A DNA stretch of 64,000 nt, from assembly GCF_004027225.2 (NCBI RefSeq), contig NC_046358.1, positions 66,731,028-66,795,027 on the forward strand. Reading direction: 5' to 3'. A program made the position numbers and the translations under genes. Each line of letters starts with the position of its first letter. Position 1 is the stretch's first letter. This DNA is from Strigops habroptila. Lineage: Eukaryota > Chordata > Aves > Psittaciformes > Psittacidae. Shown one piece after another: positions 1 to 13,008 of this stretch. The notes beneath the pieces were generated by a model. That model made no database searches, had not been told where the DNA came from, and was given only the letters and a program-made list of their open reading frames with translations.

Positions 1-3000
1 ATTTATGAAGACCAACAAGCAGGCAGAAGGAAATAATTTAACAGTGTCACCTCTTATAGCTCAGTAAAATGAGGGCTAATGTAACCTGCGAAGAACTTAA
101 AAACGATAAAATTAATAAATTAAACCTGAACATTTTAATTCTGTGGAGCCCAATCTCTTGTTCTATTAGAGACCAAATAATTATTTTTATCAGGTACAGG
201 AAATCTTTTAAGAATAATAATATCTTTAAAAGATTAAACTCATATATTATTACATGAAGTATTTAATCTGTCTTCCTTGTATGTCCAAAGGGGACAATTA
301 CATAGCTGGAAATTAATTTTTATTAAATAGGGATTTGTGAATTCAGTGAACTGATAACACAGGAATAGTGAGGCTCAAACTCTGTTTCAAATCTAATGAA
401 AGAATATAATTATTACATCATAACTTTAAATTTCTTTTTCTCTTTTGGATTTATCTATCTTGCACAGGCTCAGAGTTATCAAATGCAACACCCTAAAAAA
501 TGGCAGATACTCATTCCAGGACTGTTATTTTGTTGGAATCATTTTTGCCAACAAATTCCGGAGTCTGTCATGAACCATGACCTTTACACTAGACTCTGAA
601 ATTACAGTAAAAATAGATTTGTTCTTAGTGTCAAGATTTTACAGTACAAACGTCTATGCTTGTGATGAAGTGCAGCGAAAGTACATATTGCTGTTTGTCT
701 GCCCATTAGGTGTGATACAAGCACACAGCAGCCTGCTATCACTGATTTTTCTGTACACAAAATAAACTGGAAGATGTCAGAGTGGATTTTTCAAGTGGAA
801 TGTTAAGCTCTTTAATGAAGTGATGTAAGAAACGGTTCTAAGGAATCCTCTCCAAAAGGGGAAAAGACAGCATGAGAAAAATGATCAATTGGCACAGTTG
901 GAAGGGTGATAAAATTGGTCAACTGTAGTAGGGAGACAGCCTCTTATTGCACATGAAATATGAGGCAGTAATAGGAAAGATGAGGAAGGATATTAAGCAT
1001 GTGGTAGCATGTGCTACTGCTTAGGTGACAGCTGGCCTTGTACCTGCAGTTGTGTCTTCATTGTGTCTGCTTCTGTCTTTGGAGATAGGTCTGGTAATAT
1101 GAAGGACTGGGAGTAGAGACTTCGGATAATGGTCGGGAAAGAAAATGAATTAGAAATGTTGCTTCAGGTGTGCTGAGCTTAATGTGGGGGTCATATTTCC
1201 ACACCTTGAACAGACAGGCCAATGCTTCATTTTGAGAGAAGTCAAATTTGAAGTAGAGAGGTAGACAATGATTGTTTCTTTTGGATAAAGCATCTACAAA
1301 AATGGAGAGGTGGATGACAGCTTGCTGAAGGAATGAATAGAGGAATATAAAAGGAGAACTAGAAGGATGCAAAGTTTTGGACAAAAAAGTTTGAAGTGGC
1401 TGGCAGACTAAGCAGAATGTGGGTGGAAACCTCATTGTAAGGTTTGAGCAGGAACAGATTGTTCGGAAACATAGCTGGAAAATGCCCTTTATCTATGTCA
1501 CACTGAGATGTTCTGTGCTGATCTGGGAAGAAACTGATGGCCCAGGCCAATGGTAAATGGAGACCTTGGGCTCACTGCTGAAATCACCAGTGGAGAATGT
1601 ATTTGCACGTTATGAACTGGTCTAAAGCCCCTCATTCATCTCTTGGAAGTTAGCAGGTAGTCTATAGTAATTGCAGTCTCTTTTATAAGTAAGATAAATC
1701 TTGAATAGGTCCTGCTAGAAGGCAGCCTTGACTTTAAATCTGTTTAAAAAATATGTATTAGAGGGGAAAAAATGTAAGCTATCCTACAGCCTGAAGCAAG
1801 ATACCTTTATCTCTCTTCTGTCATATCTAAATATCTGCTGCAGATCTTTGGCACTGGAAGGAACCCTGCCAATTTAGACAAAAGGTTTCTTATTTTTTCC
1901 TTCAGAGCCTTGTAAGAAAATTAAGGAATTTTTGGGATAGTGGATCTTTTTTTGAGACTTTCAGAACATATCTACAACTGAAAAAAATGACAACAAAAAC
2001 GATTGTTTAATAGCTTTTGTTGAGCATTTAAAGATTTTTGGTCCTGTTCCTGCATAGATAACTAGAACTTTCTCAGTATTCATCAGGGAAGATTTGAGGA
2101 AAAGAGTTTGAATACTTCTCCACAGGTTGACTCCAAACGATAGAAGTTCGAGGAAAACATTAAGGCCTACCTGGCAGAGCTCCAGGGGAAGAATTTGACA
2201 CCGTCATGGCGTCAGCCATGATTTCTCATGAAAAAGTCATTCTCCATTCCTAGCACTTTTTCATTGTCAGAGAATGTATTTAAAGGAAAAAGTATAAACT
2301 TTTCTATACATACAGAAAAATATAGTATAAAGTATAGTAGAAATCCTGTAAAAACTGCATATTTTCCTAAATGTAAACTTATTCAAAACTATCTCCAAGA
2401 AAAATTGCACATTTTGCCTGAAATATTCCTAACAGAGTTTTTCTTCTATTGAAATACAAGGGTATGTCCACCAGAGCTATTAGCCCTCTTTTTGGAGAAT
2501 TTCTTTTGATTGAAGCAGTGTCTGGTTGTTTTCAAAACTATTTTGTTCTTCACATAGGAAGGCCTCAGGCCAATTTTTCAGCCTTGTGAGGTATTCCTTT
2601 TGTCTTTTTGGGATGGAGGGAATAATAGACCATTTAAAGAATTCGATCAGACCTCCAGAAAACTTACAGAAGTTGATGCTAAGCAAGACCATCTAAACTC
2701 TGTTTGGCAGCTTCATTACTCTTAATTCATTCTGGTTTTCATCCAGCAAAGTTGATACTTTAGTTTGGCAAATATTTGAGTCATTTGCTAAAACTATCAC
2801 TTGTACCTGTTGAGAAGAATCTGCTTTCTATTTGCAAATATTGCTGTGGAGATGCATAGCTGCATAAGATGTCAGTATACAACAAATCGTATGGACTTAT
2901 TCCAGTGCAAAATTGGGTGAAATTTGTCCATGGGAATAAGGAGGATGAGAAACTCTAGAGGAAATCCCATCATAGACTTTCCAAAATTAGGTTTAAATAG

Positions 3001-6000
3001 GATGAGGGAACCTAGAGCTGTAAAGAGGGGATGGAAAAAGCAATATTTTTCTACCTGTTGAATAAATTCTGAAATATTTCTTATGCCAAGTTTACTGTTA
3101 GTACTGAATCATGTTGACAGCCATTGATAGATCAGAATTTGTAGATGCCTCCAGGGTCAATTGTTGTTATATTACATTTGTATGTCAGTCTGTAATTCTG
3201 TGTGACATGCGGTATTAAAACTTACAAACTAACTTAAATAATCTGAAAAAAATAACATATAGTGACAACAGTCCAATAATGTGTCTCCCATTAAAGTGGA
3301 AAGACTGCCATCAAGTAAAGCTTCTACTTTGATTATGATGACTGACAGAATCTGAGTGTTTGGATTCTGGTTTAAGTAGTGGCCATACTGTCTGGCTGTT
3401 TATATATAGCACCCAGAGTTCTTGTCTATCAAGGTAGTAACTGGAGTCATAAGAAGATTACAGAGGCCCTTGTTATGGGGACTGCTGGCCTCTAATAAGC
3501 AGAAGTGACTGTGTAATTTGTTTCAGAGAATTAAGTTTATGAAAAGCTCTGGTAGCACACTGAGGTAAAATATTGTAGGTAATAAACACTGGGGATTTCC
3601 TGGGGGATTTCTTCTCCCAGAAATGGGGAAGACATAAATAGAAGACATGTAGAAGCTTAAATGGAAAAATGTTGACCATTTTGTTTTCAAGTTGCTTCAA
3701 TGACCTGCCTGATGAAAATTATTTTCTAATTTTTTCAGGCAAGCAAATTATATTCCCATTGCATATGCATTAGTATATTATCACAAGATCTTACATTAGA
3801 AACCAGAAGATGGTTAAATACTTGCTGGTTCAGGAAGATCCTTTTCCAGTGTCTTCCTAATCTGGCCTGAAGGGTATCCATGACTTTACAGAAAAGGTAT
3901 ATTGGGTGAAATGTCCATGAGGTTCCTTGACAATGAGCATGGTTATTAAAATGTGAGGGATTTTTGAGCAGGAGGAAGGGGACGATTTGAAAACCATCTT
4001 TAACTTAGAAGTAACTTAGAAGTTAAGCAAGCAAATGCTACAGTCTCTGCATCTTGATATCTGAGTAGGTGGAATAAGCATTTCGTAAAGTGATTTTATG
4101 TGAATCCAATCTTCTAGTTCAATGTCTTCCTCATTGTTTTCAGCTTGTTTTCACAAGTTAAGACTTACTATATGATGCCCTTGACATCATAACAGAGTAC
4201 TGTATTCAGAGAGAAAACTGCCTTCACGGGTTTCTTCAATCTTTTATTTCAGAAGGCTGCCCTTCAGCCTACTCCTGTTGCAGTCCCCTGTCAGTGACCA
4301 ATGAATCGTATCGTGATTTCTTGTACCAAGAAGAAAACTGTCTACACTACACTGACCACATGGTAATCTCTAGTCAAGATAGGCAGTCCTGTTTGATTGC
4401 CTGATAGTTTTATAATCTCATTCTGGGAAGAAGTTCATATCATTAGTCTGACTGAACATGCTGTCAGCTGATAGGGAACATAATGTTTGAGCTTTGTGAA
4501 AAGAAAGGATGTGTCCTTGTCAAAAAAAAAAAAACAAACCAACAAACAAACCCTCACCTTTCCCTGGTGTACTGTGTAATACTAAAAACAGAAGCAAAAA
4601 CATGTACATACCTCTCTAGGAACTACAGATATTACGTTTATCATTTTGCTAGCACAATTGCCAGTGGCAGCATTGCAGCAGGATGGTACCCACAGAAAGG
4701 TATTTTGGATAGATGCCAGTGTAAGGCATCCAGAACATACTTTGGAAGTTCACTCTTTACAACAGCACCTTAGTTTCAGTAGAACTTCATGCTCTAAGGA
4801 AACACATCACAGGTGGCAATGGGGGCAGTGTGGACTTAGAAAGATGGGAAGTAAAAACCTCCAGTATACTGAAGCCAAAAGACATTTCTGTAAGTGAAAA
4901 CTGCTTTGGTTATTGAGAAAAGAATTTGCTGTTGAGTTGCCAGAAATCCTGCTTAGTTGGCAATAGCTTTACATTAATTGCAAATGAATGTAGATGCTAA
5001 TGCTCCATAGCTTTAAAAGAAATGCAGATAAAAGATGCGAATGGCAGAAATATGATGTGCTATGCCTTCATGTAGCTTTATACATTTAGAATCCAATATT
5101 GCTCATGGTTTTTTAAAACAATTAATGGGAAGGGAGAAGCAACAAATAGACATGGAAACACTGACTTTCTGTGAAAGGAAGAATCTTACTATTCTTTTGG
5201 ATTTGGAAGGGCATTTGGAAATGGCATGCATTAGCTGCAAGGCTCGTTTTAAAAAGAAATCAAAACAGGAAAAACTTCCTTCAGGCCTGAGACAGATGGA
5301 TCTCACTTGAGTGAAGTGTTCTTAGAAAGCCTGGGCAGGAAAAGAATCATTAGGAAGCCCTGATTCTGAGAAGGCTTAATTAGAATTAGAATAAGTATAG
5401 GGAAAATAACCTGCACTTGTTACATACATAAGAAGTATGGCAAGTGAATGCTTATTCCAAAGCTCGTTCTTGTCCATTGTAATATATGCAGCTTGTTTAT
5501 TTTTTATTTCAATTAAAATGAAAATAGTTACGTAACAGTGTAACAGTTCATTTATTTGATTTATAAATGGATCTAGTGACAAGTTTGAGAGAGTGAAAGA
5601 AGAAGGTAGAAATAGGGACAATGAAGGAAATCTTATAACCTAGATGTCATCCTTAGGACTAAAGGACATTTACTCCTAGATGTGAAAAGAAAATGTCTGT
5701 GAGGGAATGAGCAGTTTCTCCACAATTCCTTCAATTCTGGGAAGTATGTCAGAATTTGAATGTATGTTTGATCACGTTTCTTTCCCTGAAGAATTTCCTC
5801 TGCTTTTCTCCATTTTGATGTATGAACTCTGACAATCACATTTCAGTTTTATAGATAAGTTTAAATAAAGAAGCACTGAAAAAAAGGTACTTGTGCTTTT
5901 GTCCTGTTTCTCAAAGAAAAGCAGGAAGGTAACAAGTGTGTTATGAATAGTGGGGTTAAGTAGCAACTCCATGGTTTTGCTGCTTTACATTTTTATAACT

Positions 6001-8347
6001 GAATCCGAAACACAAAAAATGTTCAACCCTAAAACCACTCTTGAGTGTTCAAGCCTAACTACCCAAAGAGAAGGCTGTGTAGCACGGTTAAAGGGAATAA
6101 CACACTCTGGTCATTAGAGACTTGTAGGCATTTGAACAGCAGTCTGACCATCATTATTTCTTCCAGCCAAGAAGTTATCAAGTTGGAAATGGATCATTGC
6201 TTCATTTTGCATCGCTTCACAATACATAGTGATAAATGCTTTTTAATGGTCAAAGATGTCAGGCTGTAATAATAAAGTGGAAATATAATGGATTAGGGCA
6301 GTGAGCTTCTAGGCTAGGACTCCTACGATAAAGGGAAAACAGAAACACTATAAAACAAGTTGTCCCTTCATTCTCTCAGTGAAATAAAGCTGCCTGCATG
6401 CCCTTTTCCTTTTACCTATTAAAATTATAAATTCCCAATCCTGGAAGTCCCACTGAATTCCCTGACCAATTATAATTCCAAATACTTTTATTTAACATCT
6501 AACATCTTTTTCCAGCATGACAATTAGATTTCTTGACTGCCATTTAATTTCTGGAGGTAAATTTTGAAACAGATCAAAATGAAGCATCTTAACTGGTGCT
6601 GTGTTGATCAGTTCAAGATTGAATCCTTGGCTTATGAGTCCTTTATTTTAATTTCCTATAGGTAAATCAAAATATTAGTCCTAGAATTACTCTTATAGTA
6701 GTGTTATCTTTTTCCAGACCCTTTAGTCTAAAGAATGCTTGATTCTAGAGAAATGGAACTGAATGCCACAGAAATTTTCTCCCAAGACTAGGCTATTTCT
6801 ATGTTTCCTTTTGTCAGTAACTTCTTTTCAAATTGTAAAGGTTTCTGAATAAGTCCCACTCCTACATTTTTTATTCAAAAGTCACTTGATAAGCCAAAAA
6901 GTATCACTAAATGTGTAATACTGCATATTGCTTAGCCTTTTCCTGCTGGGATCATTGCCTACCGATGTCCGCCAGTTCCAGGAGAATGATGATATCCTAT
7001 ATGCTCTGTAACTGCCGCAATTATGTTTCAGAACTCACATTAAGCATCAAGTCAGAATCAGTATCTTATACTATTTCAGTACTCACAAACAGTGTCCTTT
7101 AAGTAAAGAAGCCCCTTTTTTTCTGAAAAGAAAAATTTCAAATAGTTATCCTTTTATTTCTTACTTTCAAAAAAGCTACTTCTGTTACTCATGGAGCAAG
7201 AGTAGAAAAACAGAATACCAAAGAGTAGAACAAATAATAGAATATATTTATAGCTTGTTTTCTTGTTTTTAAACCTCTCTTAATAGTGCCTATTACAAAA
7301 AGACAATACTCCAGACTCAGCTAATAAGAGGAGTAAATAAGAGGGCAGGTAAAATTCTGAAAAATACATAGTAGTGATCATTAGAAATTGATGAGCAGAT
7401 CATTTGCTTACCAAAGTGTTACTTGATTTGATGCTGTTGTATTTATCTTTCTAAAAGTCAAAAGATGTTGACCAATCACTGTTCCTGTGAAATCAGTGAG
7501 AGCTGGAGATAGGAAACATCTAGGAAAGTCCCTGTGGTTCTCAGGACTTGAAACTCTATATGGAAAACAAATTTTCCTTATATTGTCCATTGGATAATAA
7601 AAATTTGGTAGTTACTGTAGTCACATTATCTTGAACCTTCAGAGATAAATGACCTACAAAGTTCAAACCACAATAATGTTCATTTAGCTTAGTTGATGAT
7701 TTTCCCTTTGGAATTATACATGAATGAACAGATGGCAAGCAATCCAACCCCCTGACTGTTAGTGGAGTACTGTCATTTCAGATCAAGATTGCAGTTCATT
7801 AACACAGAAGAAGTAATCTGTTCTCTCCGTAATGGGACATCTTACTATCAGGCTTGATCAGAAAGATTCATTAAGTAGGAAAAGTTGCAAAAGGAGTTTT
7901 TGTTGATAGTAACCGTTGATATAGAAGCGTATGGCCTAATGGATGTAGAAGAGGGCTTGGGTTGTGTGTTGAATTTGCCACTAAATTACTTTGGACAAGT
8001 GACTCGATCATTCATTCTTGATTCCTCCATCTGTGAAATGTGAAATTCTTCTCCAGGGTAGCATAAAATCTAACGAATACTTTTATTACACTATTAGTTT
8101 CTGAGCCACAAAACACTTGTACATTGATATGTGTTGTGTGCTGTGTACTAATCTGGGAAAAACAGACTGAGCAGAAGCCTTATAACCAAAACTTAGTTTC
8201 TTTTTCAACAGTGAACAAAGATAGCGCAATGACAGCAACAAATATCTCATTTGCTGGCATGTAAAAGGAAAGGAGTGGGTAAAAAGAATAGTGACTCTGC
8301 ATGGATAGAGGCAAGAGCTGGAGTGCTTTTTTCAAACCTGATTATAG
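1..8347. other. AT-rich non-repeat sequence, no gene recognised
   Basis: No CR1, LTR or other family was recognised in this first 8.3 kb, the longest repeat-free stretch of the window. Open frames are short. The longest is 125 codons on the minus strand at 1058-1435, matches no family I know and has no supporting splice context. A homopurine/A-rich run lies at 4521-4553. A splice-flanked Cys-rich open segment at 4253-4404 is discussed under findings. Either intron or intergenic DNA would look like this. Confidence 0.5.
4521..4553. repeat. A-rich simple repeat
   Basis: A run of 13 A residues is followed by repeated CAAA/CAAAC units. It is low-complexity sequence with no transposon tail recognised next to it. 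Confidence 0.8.
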
Positions 8348-8770
8348 GTTCAGGTGCTCCGAGGGCTGAAGCACCTCTGCTCTGAAGACAGGCTGAGAGA
8401 GCTGGGCTCATTCAGCCTGGTGAAGAGAAGGCTCCGGGGAGACCTTAGAGCAGCTTCCAATGCCTAAAGGGGCTACAAGAAACCTGAGGGGAGGCTTTGG
8501 ACAAGGGCCTGTAGGGACAGGACAAGAGGGAATGGCTTTAACCTGACAGAGGGGAGATTGAGATAATAAGCTTTTTCCTGTGAGGGTGCTGAGGTGCTGG
8601 CACAGGTTGCCCAGAGAAGCTGTGCTTGCCCCATCCCTGGCAGTGTTCAAGGCCAGGTTGGACAGGGCTTGGAGCAACGTGGTCTAGTGGAAGGTGTCCC
8701 GGCCCATGGCAGGGGGTTGGAACTGTATGAGCTTTAATGTGCCTTCCAACCCAAACCACTCTCTGATTCT
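8348..8770 (+). mobile_element. CR1 LINE, 5'-truncated, sense
   Basis: CR1 is a non-LTR retrotransposon whose copies are usually truncated at the 5' end. This copy runs from the end of the reverse-transcriptase region (GAGGGCTGAAGCACCTCTGC), through the ORF2 C-terminal segment with GAGGGTGCTGAGGTGCTGGC and TTGCCCAGAGAAGCTGTG, to the 3' UTR block TCTAGTGGAAGGTGTCCC, and ends near ACTCTCTGATTCT. The reading frame is broken by indels, so it codes for nothing. It starts further 5' than most copies here. Identity comes from the shared 3' module seen in more than 20 places in the window and from known avian CR1. Confidence 0.95.
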
Positions 8771-10751
8771 CCTCATTTGAGCAATATTGTGAAAGACAAA
8801 ATGACCAAGTCAATAGTAAGCAGCAGAGAACAGGACCTCTGTTAAGTGGATTGTTTCTCAGTCTAGCTCATTTCCCATAGATGTTGAAGTAATTGCAGGA
8901 CAGTTATGAATTGTGATACATAACTGCATTGAGATGGAAGAAATAACAGAGACTGGATTGGAGAGGAGAAGGTGACATTTAGAAAAGTTTTTTCTTGGTG
9001 AGGAAGTTGCTGTTGTTGAAGGGTGAGTGTGAAAGAAAGGTAAAACAAGGATTATTGCTGCTTCCTTCATTCTGACTTTTCTTTTTTTCTTCACTGTGAT
9101 GTGTGGAGGCTTCATGAAAACTCTACTAGTGGTGGGGTGATACATTTTTTTGCAAACTTATTTCCATTAAGAACTTGAACAGAGGTTAAATTAAGGGGCC
9201 CCTTTGGCAAAGATTTTCTGTCTTTATGTGCTTTAGCTTTGTTTTTTCATATTCTCAGGAAGCGAACTATGAATTAATATTTCAGTGATGCCAAGAAGCA
9301 CAGGAAAAAGGTCCTTAGTCTTTCATATATTTCAGCTGAACTTACTTGCAGCCCATGTGGTATTCAGTTACAAGGCTGCTGTCCTTCAGCAAATTAATTA
9401 TTACTTAAGCAGTGAAGTTTTAGAGTTGTTACACGTAGGAGCTTTTGATGAAACAGACGACAAAGTGAAAGACACATGTTCTGTAGCGCACATCCTTGGT
9501 GCATATAACTGGGTCCAAAGCCTCTGAAATCAGTACAAACATGCTGGGTTTACAAATTGTTTTAGGAACCTCCTGGGCTAGCAAGCATAAATTGTCAGGA
9601 GTTTTCAATCCTTGTGCTCAGAGGACCCAGAGAAAAATCCATATTTTATGGCATGCTATTACATGATTTGTTGTGCTTCTGGGGTTTACAGCTTCCTCTC
9701 AGCACCTGTTGCAGGTCTCACTGTATCAAGAAATTTGTGTTTGGTAGGTCATTGATATGGATACTACCTTGCATCTTGATGGAGCTCTTGGAGTTACCCT
9801 CTTAAGACCTGCTTCTCCAAAGTTTTCCAACTGGTTCCTTTTATTGGCAAGTCTGGACTTTGACGTCTATGCTTGGTTCTGGACTTGGCAGTGTATTTGT
9901 TCCTACTGATGATATCTTGTATGAGTTGATGCTTGTGTAATTCTCTCACATATCCCAGTGTCTCACATGAAGCGAAATTATTTAGTGACTTTTTAAAATA
10001 TGTATTTTTAATGTCTCTGTATATTTGTGAGTTGAGAGTTAGTATGCCAATTAGCAGTACATAGATTTTTACCTTTTCCTCCCTAGTATACTGGAAAGTT
10101 GTTAGAATCAGCTTGAATGTTGCATTGATTTGAAATAAATAATTGAAGTTCATTTCCTAACAAATTGATTTGAGCTGAACAGCCCCTGAACTACTAGGAG
10201 TTCACTAAACAAAGTGAAGACACAATGAGTTCAGCTATCGAGCCTTTGTCATTCATCAATTAGCTTTGTCAAACTAATCTGAATCATCATTTTTTGCTCA
10301 GTAATAACTGCTTTCATTCAGCCTTTGTTCTGCCTTTATTGTTCTGTTGTTTCACTTCTTGTAAACCAATCTCATCAAGAGAAATAATTGGGATTTTGCA
10401 TGTCAAAAATGTGCCTTGGAGTAACCCAGGAGTGATGCTATGGCATAGCATATAGTGCTGTCCTTGCCTGGTAGTGCACTCCCTGTAGGAATCTATCAGA
10501 GCGACTCCTTAGCTTGCAGCAGGTGATGAACATGCTGCCTCTGGGGCACAAAGGATTGGTTTGTTCATTCTGCAGTGAAGCTTCTGCAAAGTTTTCTCAA
10601 ACTGCAGGTTTCCTTCCTTGAGGTGCAAGAGTAAAAGAACCATAGCACTGCCATACTTGTCCCACATAAATAGTAACTTTTGCCCAAAACGAAGATGGAT
10701 GCATATTCACATTAAATTTTTTATCCTAGTAAGTAAAACTGTTTTTACTAC
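8771..10751. other. Non-repeat sequence, nothing recognised
   Basis: AT-rich sequence without a recognisable family. Open frames of 80-119 codons exist (for example minus 9794-10153), but their translations have no domain I recognise and no convincing splice signals. Confidence 0.5.
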
Positions 10752-11557
10752 TGTGGTGGGTTTGACCGTGACTGGATGCAAGGTCCCACTGAAGCCACTC
10801 TATCACTGCCCTCCTGAGCTGGACAAGGGAGAGGAAATATAACAGAAGGCCTGTGGGTTGAGGTAAGGGCAGGGAGAGATCACTCAGCAGTTACTGTCAC
10901 AGGCAAAACAGACTCCACTTGGGGGAGTTAAGGTACTTTGTTACCAACCAAATCAGAGTAGGGTAATGAGAAATAAAACCAAATCTTGAAACACTTCCCC
11001 CAGACCTCCGTTCTTTCCTTGATCAACTTCCTGCCCTATTTTTCCCACCTACTCCTTTCTCCAGCGGCACAGGGAGATGGGAAATGGGGGTTATGGTCAG
11101 TTCATCACACATTGTCTCTGCTGCTCCTTCCTCCTCAGGGGAGGACTCCTCACATTCCTCACCTGCTCCAGTGTGGGGTCCCTCCCACGGGAGACAGTCC
11201 TCCTTCCCATGAGCTGCAGTTCTTCACGAACTGCTCCAGCATGGGTCCCTTCTATGGCACGCAGTCTTTCAGGAACAGACTGCTCCAGTGTGGGTCCCTT
11301 CCCCAGGGTCACAAGTCCTGACAGCAAACCTGCTCCAGTGTGGGCTTCTGTATCCATGGGGCCACAGGTCCTGCCAAGAGCTTGCTCCAGTGTGGGCTTC
11401 CTATGGGATCACAGCCTCCTTTGGGCATCCCTCTGCTACAGCATGGGGTCCTTCGTGGGCTGCAGGTGGATATGAGGTGAACAGAAGGGAAGATTCTAGC
11501 AGCTTCTCACAGAAGCTACCCCTGTAGACCCCCTCCTTGCCACACGAACCCAATACA
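10752..11557 (-). mobile_element. Solo ERV-type LTR, minus orientation, internally deleted
   Basis: The element starts TGTGGTGGGTTTGACC and ends CCCAATACA, so it has TG...CA ends with imperfect inverted termini (TGTATTGGGTT read from the right, TGTGGTGGGTT from the left). The flanks ACTAC (10747-10751) and GCTAC (11558-11562) look like a 5-bp target-site duplication with one mismatch. I recognise both ends as a common neoavian ERV LTR family. Minus orientation is inferred from my recollection of that family. In longer family members a TATA-bearing segment lies between the tandem array and the conserved AGCAGCTTCTCACAGAAGC block. Here the two abut near 11475-11490, so that segment appears deleted. 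No retroviral coding sequence adjoins it. Confidence 0.8.
11164..11485. repeat. ~50-bp tandem array inside the LTR
   Basis: Six degenerate units each begin TGCTCCAG or TGCTACAG followed by a GTGTGGG-like core. They start at 11164, 11232, 11281, 11331, 11383 and 11434, so spacings are 68, 49, 50, 52 and 51. The units share GGGTC and CACGG/CATGG-type blocks. The array is GC-rich relative to its surroundings and produces overlapping open frames on both strands (up to 132 codons), which are composition artefacts rather than genes. Confidence 0.85.
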
Positions 11558-12528
11558 GCTACTATTGCTGTTTCCATGCTTATCATTTAAAAGCAATAAC
11601 ACCACAAAATGTTCATGAGGTCTATGGTTTAATATTACTTGTATCATCTTGCTGTGCTAAGACAATTATACCATCTTAGGAACCTATAGCGTGTGTCCGC
11701 ACACATATAACTATTCCTATAAAGAAGTAGAAGCAGTACCCATTTAATGCTTCTCTATCCTCTTCCTCTGCTGATTTCCTTACCAAAATTGCCACTATTG
11801 GCACAACTCCAGTCAGGATGGCAGGACTGTTCAGAGTAGTATCTGCCCTATTTAAAGGATCACCCTGGAAGAGATCTATTGCAAAGGTGATTTGTTTGAG
11901 GGGAGGAGGGAAGGAGGAAGGAAGCTAGTGCAACTATCCATTATTAGTTTTCTACCTGGAAGTAGCAATCTCTTTTTCGTACATACTTTTAAATTGTATT
12001 TTCATAATAGAATCTTTCCATATCTTTAGTAATTTTTTGTATCTGTCTCTTGGCTTCTATCAATTTTGTATTAATTTCCCTTTAAATGTTAAGTTAAAAG
12101 ACATTCTTAAAATGCAAGTAATCTTTAATAGCATATTTTAACATAACGACTTGGGGGTTTTTTGTTTTTTATTCTTTCTCATACTTTCTTACTTTCGCAT
12201 ACTTTCTCTCAGAGGTGATAGAATTTTTATGTCAAATGTAATAACAAGCTCTGATAGACTGTAATATGATTGAAGTTAACAGATCCAAAATTAGCCTGTT
12301 AGGGAATCTGGAGAAATGTAGGTAGCTTTGCATGCTTCAGGTAATGCAGCCTTTATTATGGTTGTTTACTGTCAGTTATAGTGGCAATTACTATGCAGTT
12401 AAGTGTGCAATATTATTAGGTTTTAATTCTGTATTTTCTTTTCCTGCTTGTGAGGAGAACCGAAGGATTGTTTTGGCTCATACTAGGCTACAATAAGACT
12501 TTAAGACTTTCTTCTTGCTGGTTTTTCT
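11558..12528. other. Non-repeat sequence, nothing recognised
   Basis: AT-rich sequence. A purine-rich run (GGAGG/AAGGA units) lies at 11900-11930, and a CATACTTTCT-type pyrimidine repeat at about 12170-12210. No gene is seen. Confidence 0.5.
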
Positions 12529-12704
12529 GGCACCAGTTGCCCAGAGAAGCTGTGGCTGCCCCATCCCTTGCAGTGTTCAAGGCCAGGTTGGATGGGGCTT
12601 GGAGCAAGCTGGTCTAGTAGAAGGTGTCCCTGCCCGTGGCAGGGGGTTGGAACTGGATGAGCTTTAAGGTCCTTTCCAACTCAAACCAGTCTGGGATTCT
12701 ATGA
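12529..12704 (+). mobile_element. CR1 3' fragment, sense
   Basis: Only the last ~175 bp is present, beginning at CACCAGTTGCCCAGAGAAGC and ending CTGGGATTCTATGA. It retains the 3' UTR block TCTAGTAGAAGGTGTCCC and the GGCAGGGGGTTGGAACTGG motif. It is severely 5'-truncated and has no coding potential. Confidence 0.93.
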
Positions 12705-13008
12705 AATAACTTTTAGTATGACTTTCTCTGAAAGAAAGATTCTTGGGGGCAGAAGCAGGGGGGAGGGACCCCTGCATATATCTGTATGGTCTTTGTATTT
12801 AAGGAATTTGGAATTTAGAAATAAGCAGGCTTGTTCTTATCATCACAATTAGCATAGAAAATAATTCTTGCACTTAGATGCAAGATTTCCCAAACTCTTG
12901 AGGTCACTGAAATTACATCTGTGAATAATATAGCATTACTATTTAAAAAATGTAGCTTGAATTGGAACTTTTCAGTGAAACCAAACATCTTTCTTCCTTT
13001 CTACCTAC
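12705..13008. other. Short spacer between two CR1 copies
   Basis: AT-rich sequence with nothing recognised. The open frame reading into the next CR1 from 12962 is read-through from this spacer and does not mark a gene start. Confidence 0.5.

Noticed and set aside
1058..1550. 125- and 63-codon minus-strand frames that overlap
   Set aside because: Looked like a possible decayed protein gene or ERV piece. No motif is recognised in either frame and no LTR or splice context supports it.
4290..4330. Integrase-like string on the minus strand (LVTDRG)
   Set aside because: Isolated six-residue resemblance. Flanking frame has stops and no other integrase motif is nearby.
8408..8813. Minus-strand open frames over the CR1 at 8348-8770
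   Set aside because: They are antisense shadows of the CR1 ORF2/3' UTR module. The same shadow peptides recur over every CR1 copy (for example 41074-41335, 62901-63198).
11077..11475. 132-codon plus-strand frame and 86-codon minus frame
   Set aside because: Both lie wholly in the LTR tandem array. Stop depletion comes from GC-rich repeat units with a ~50-bp period that shifts frame each unit.
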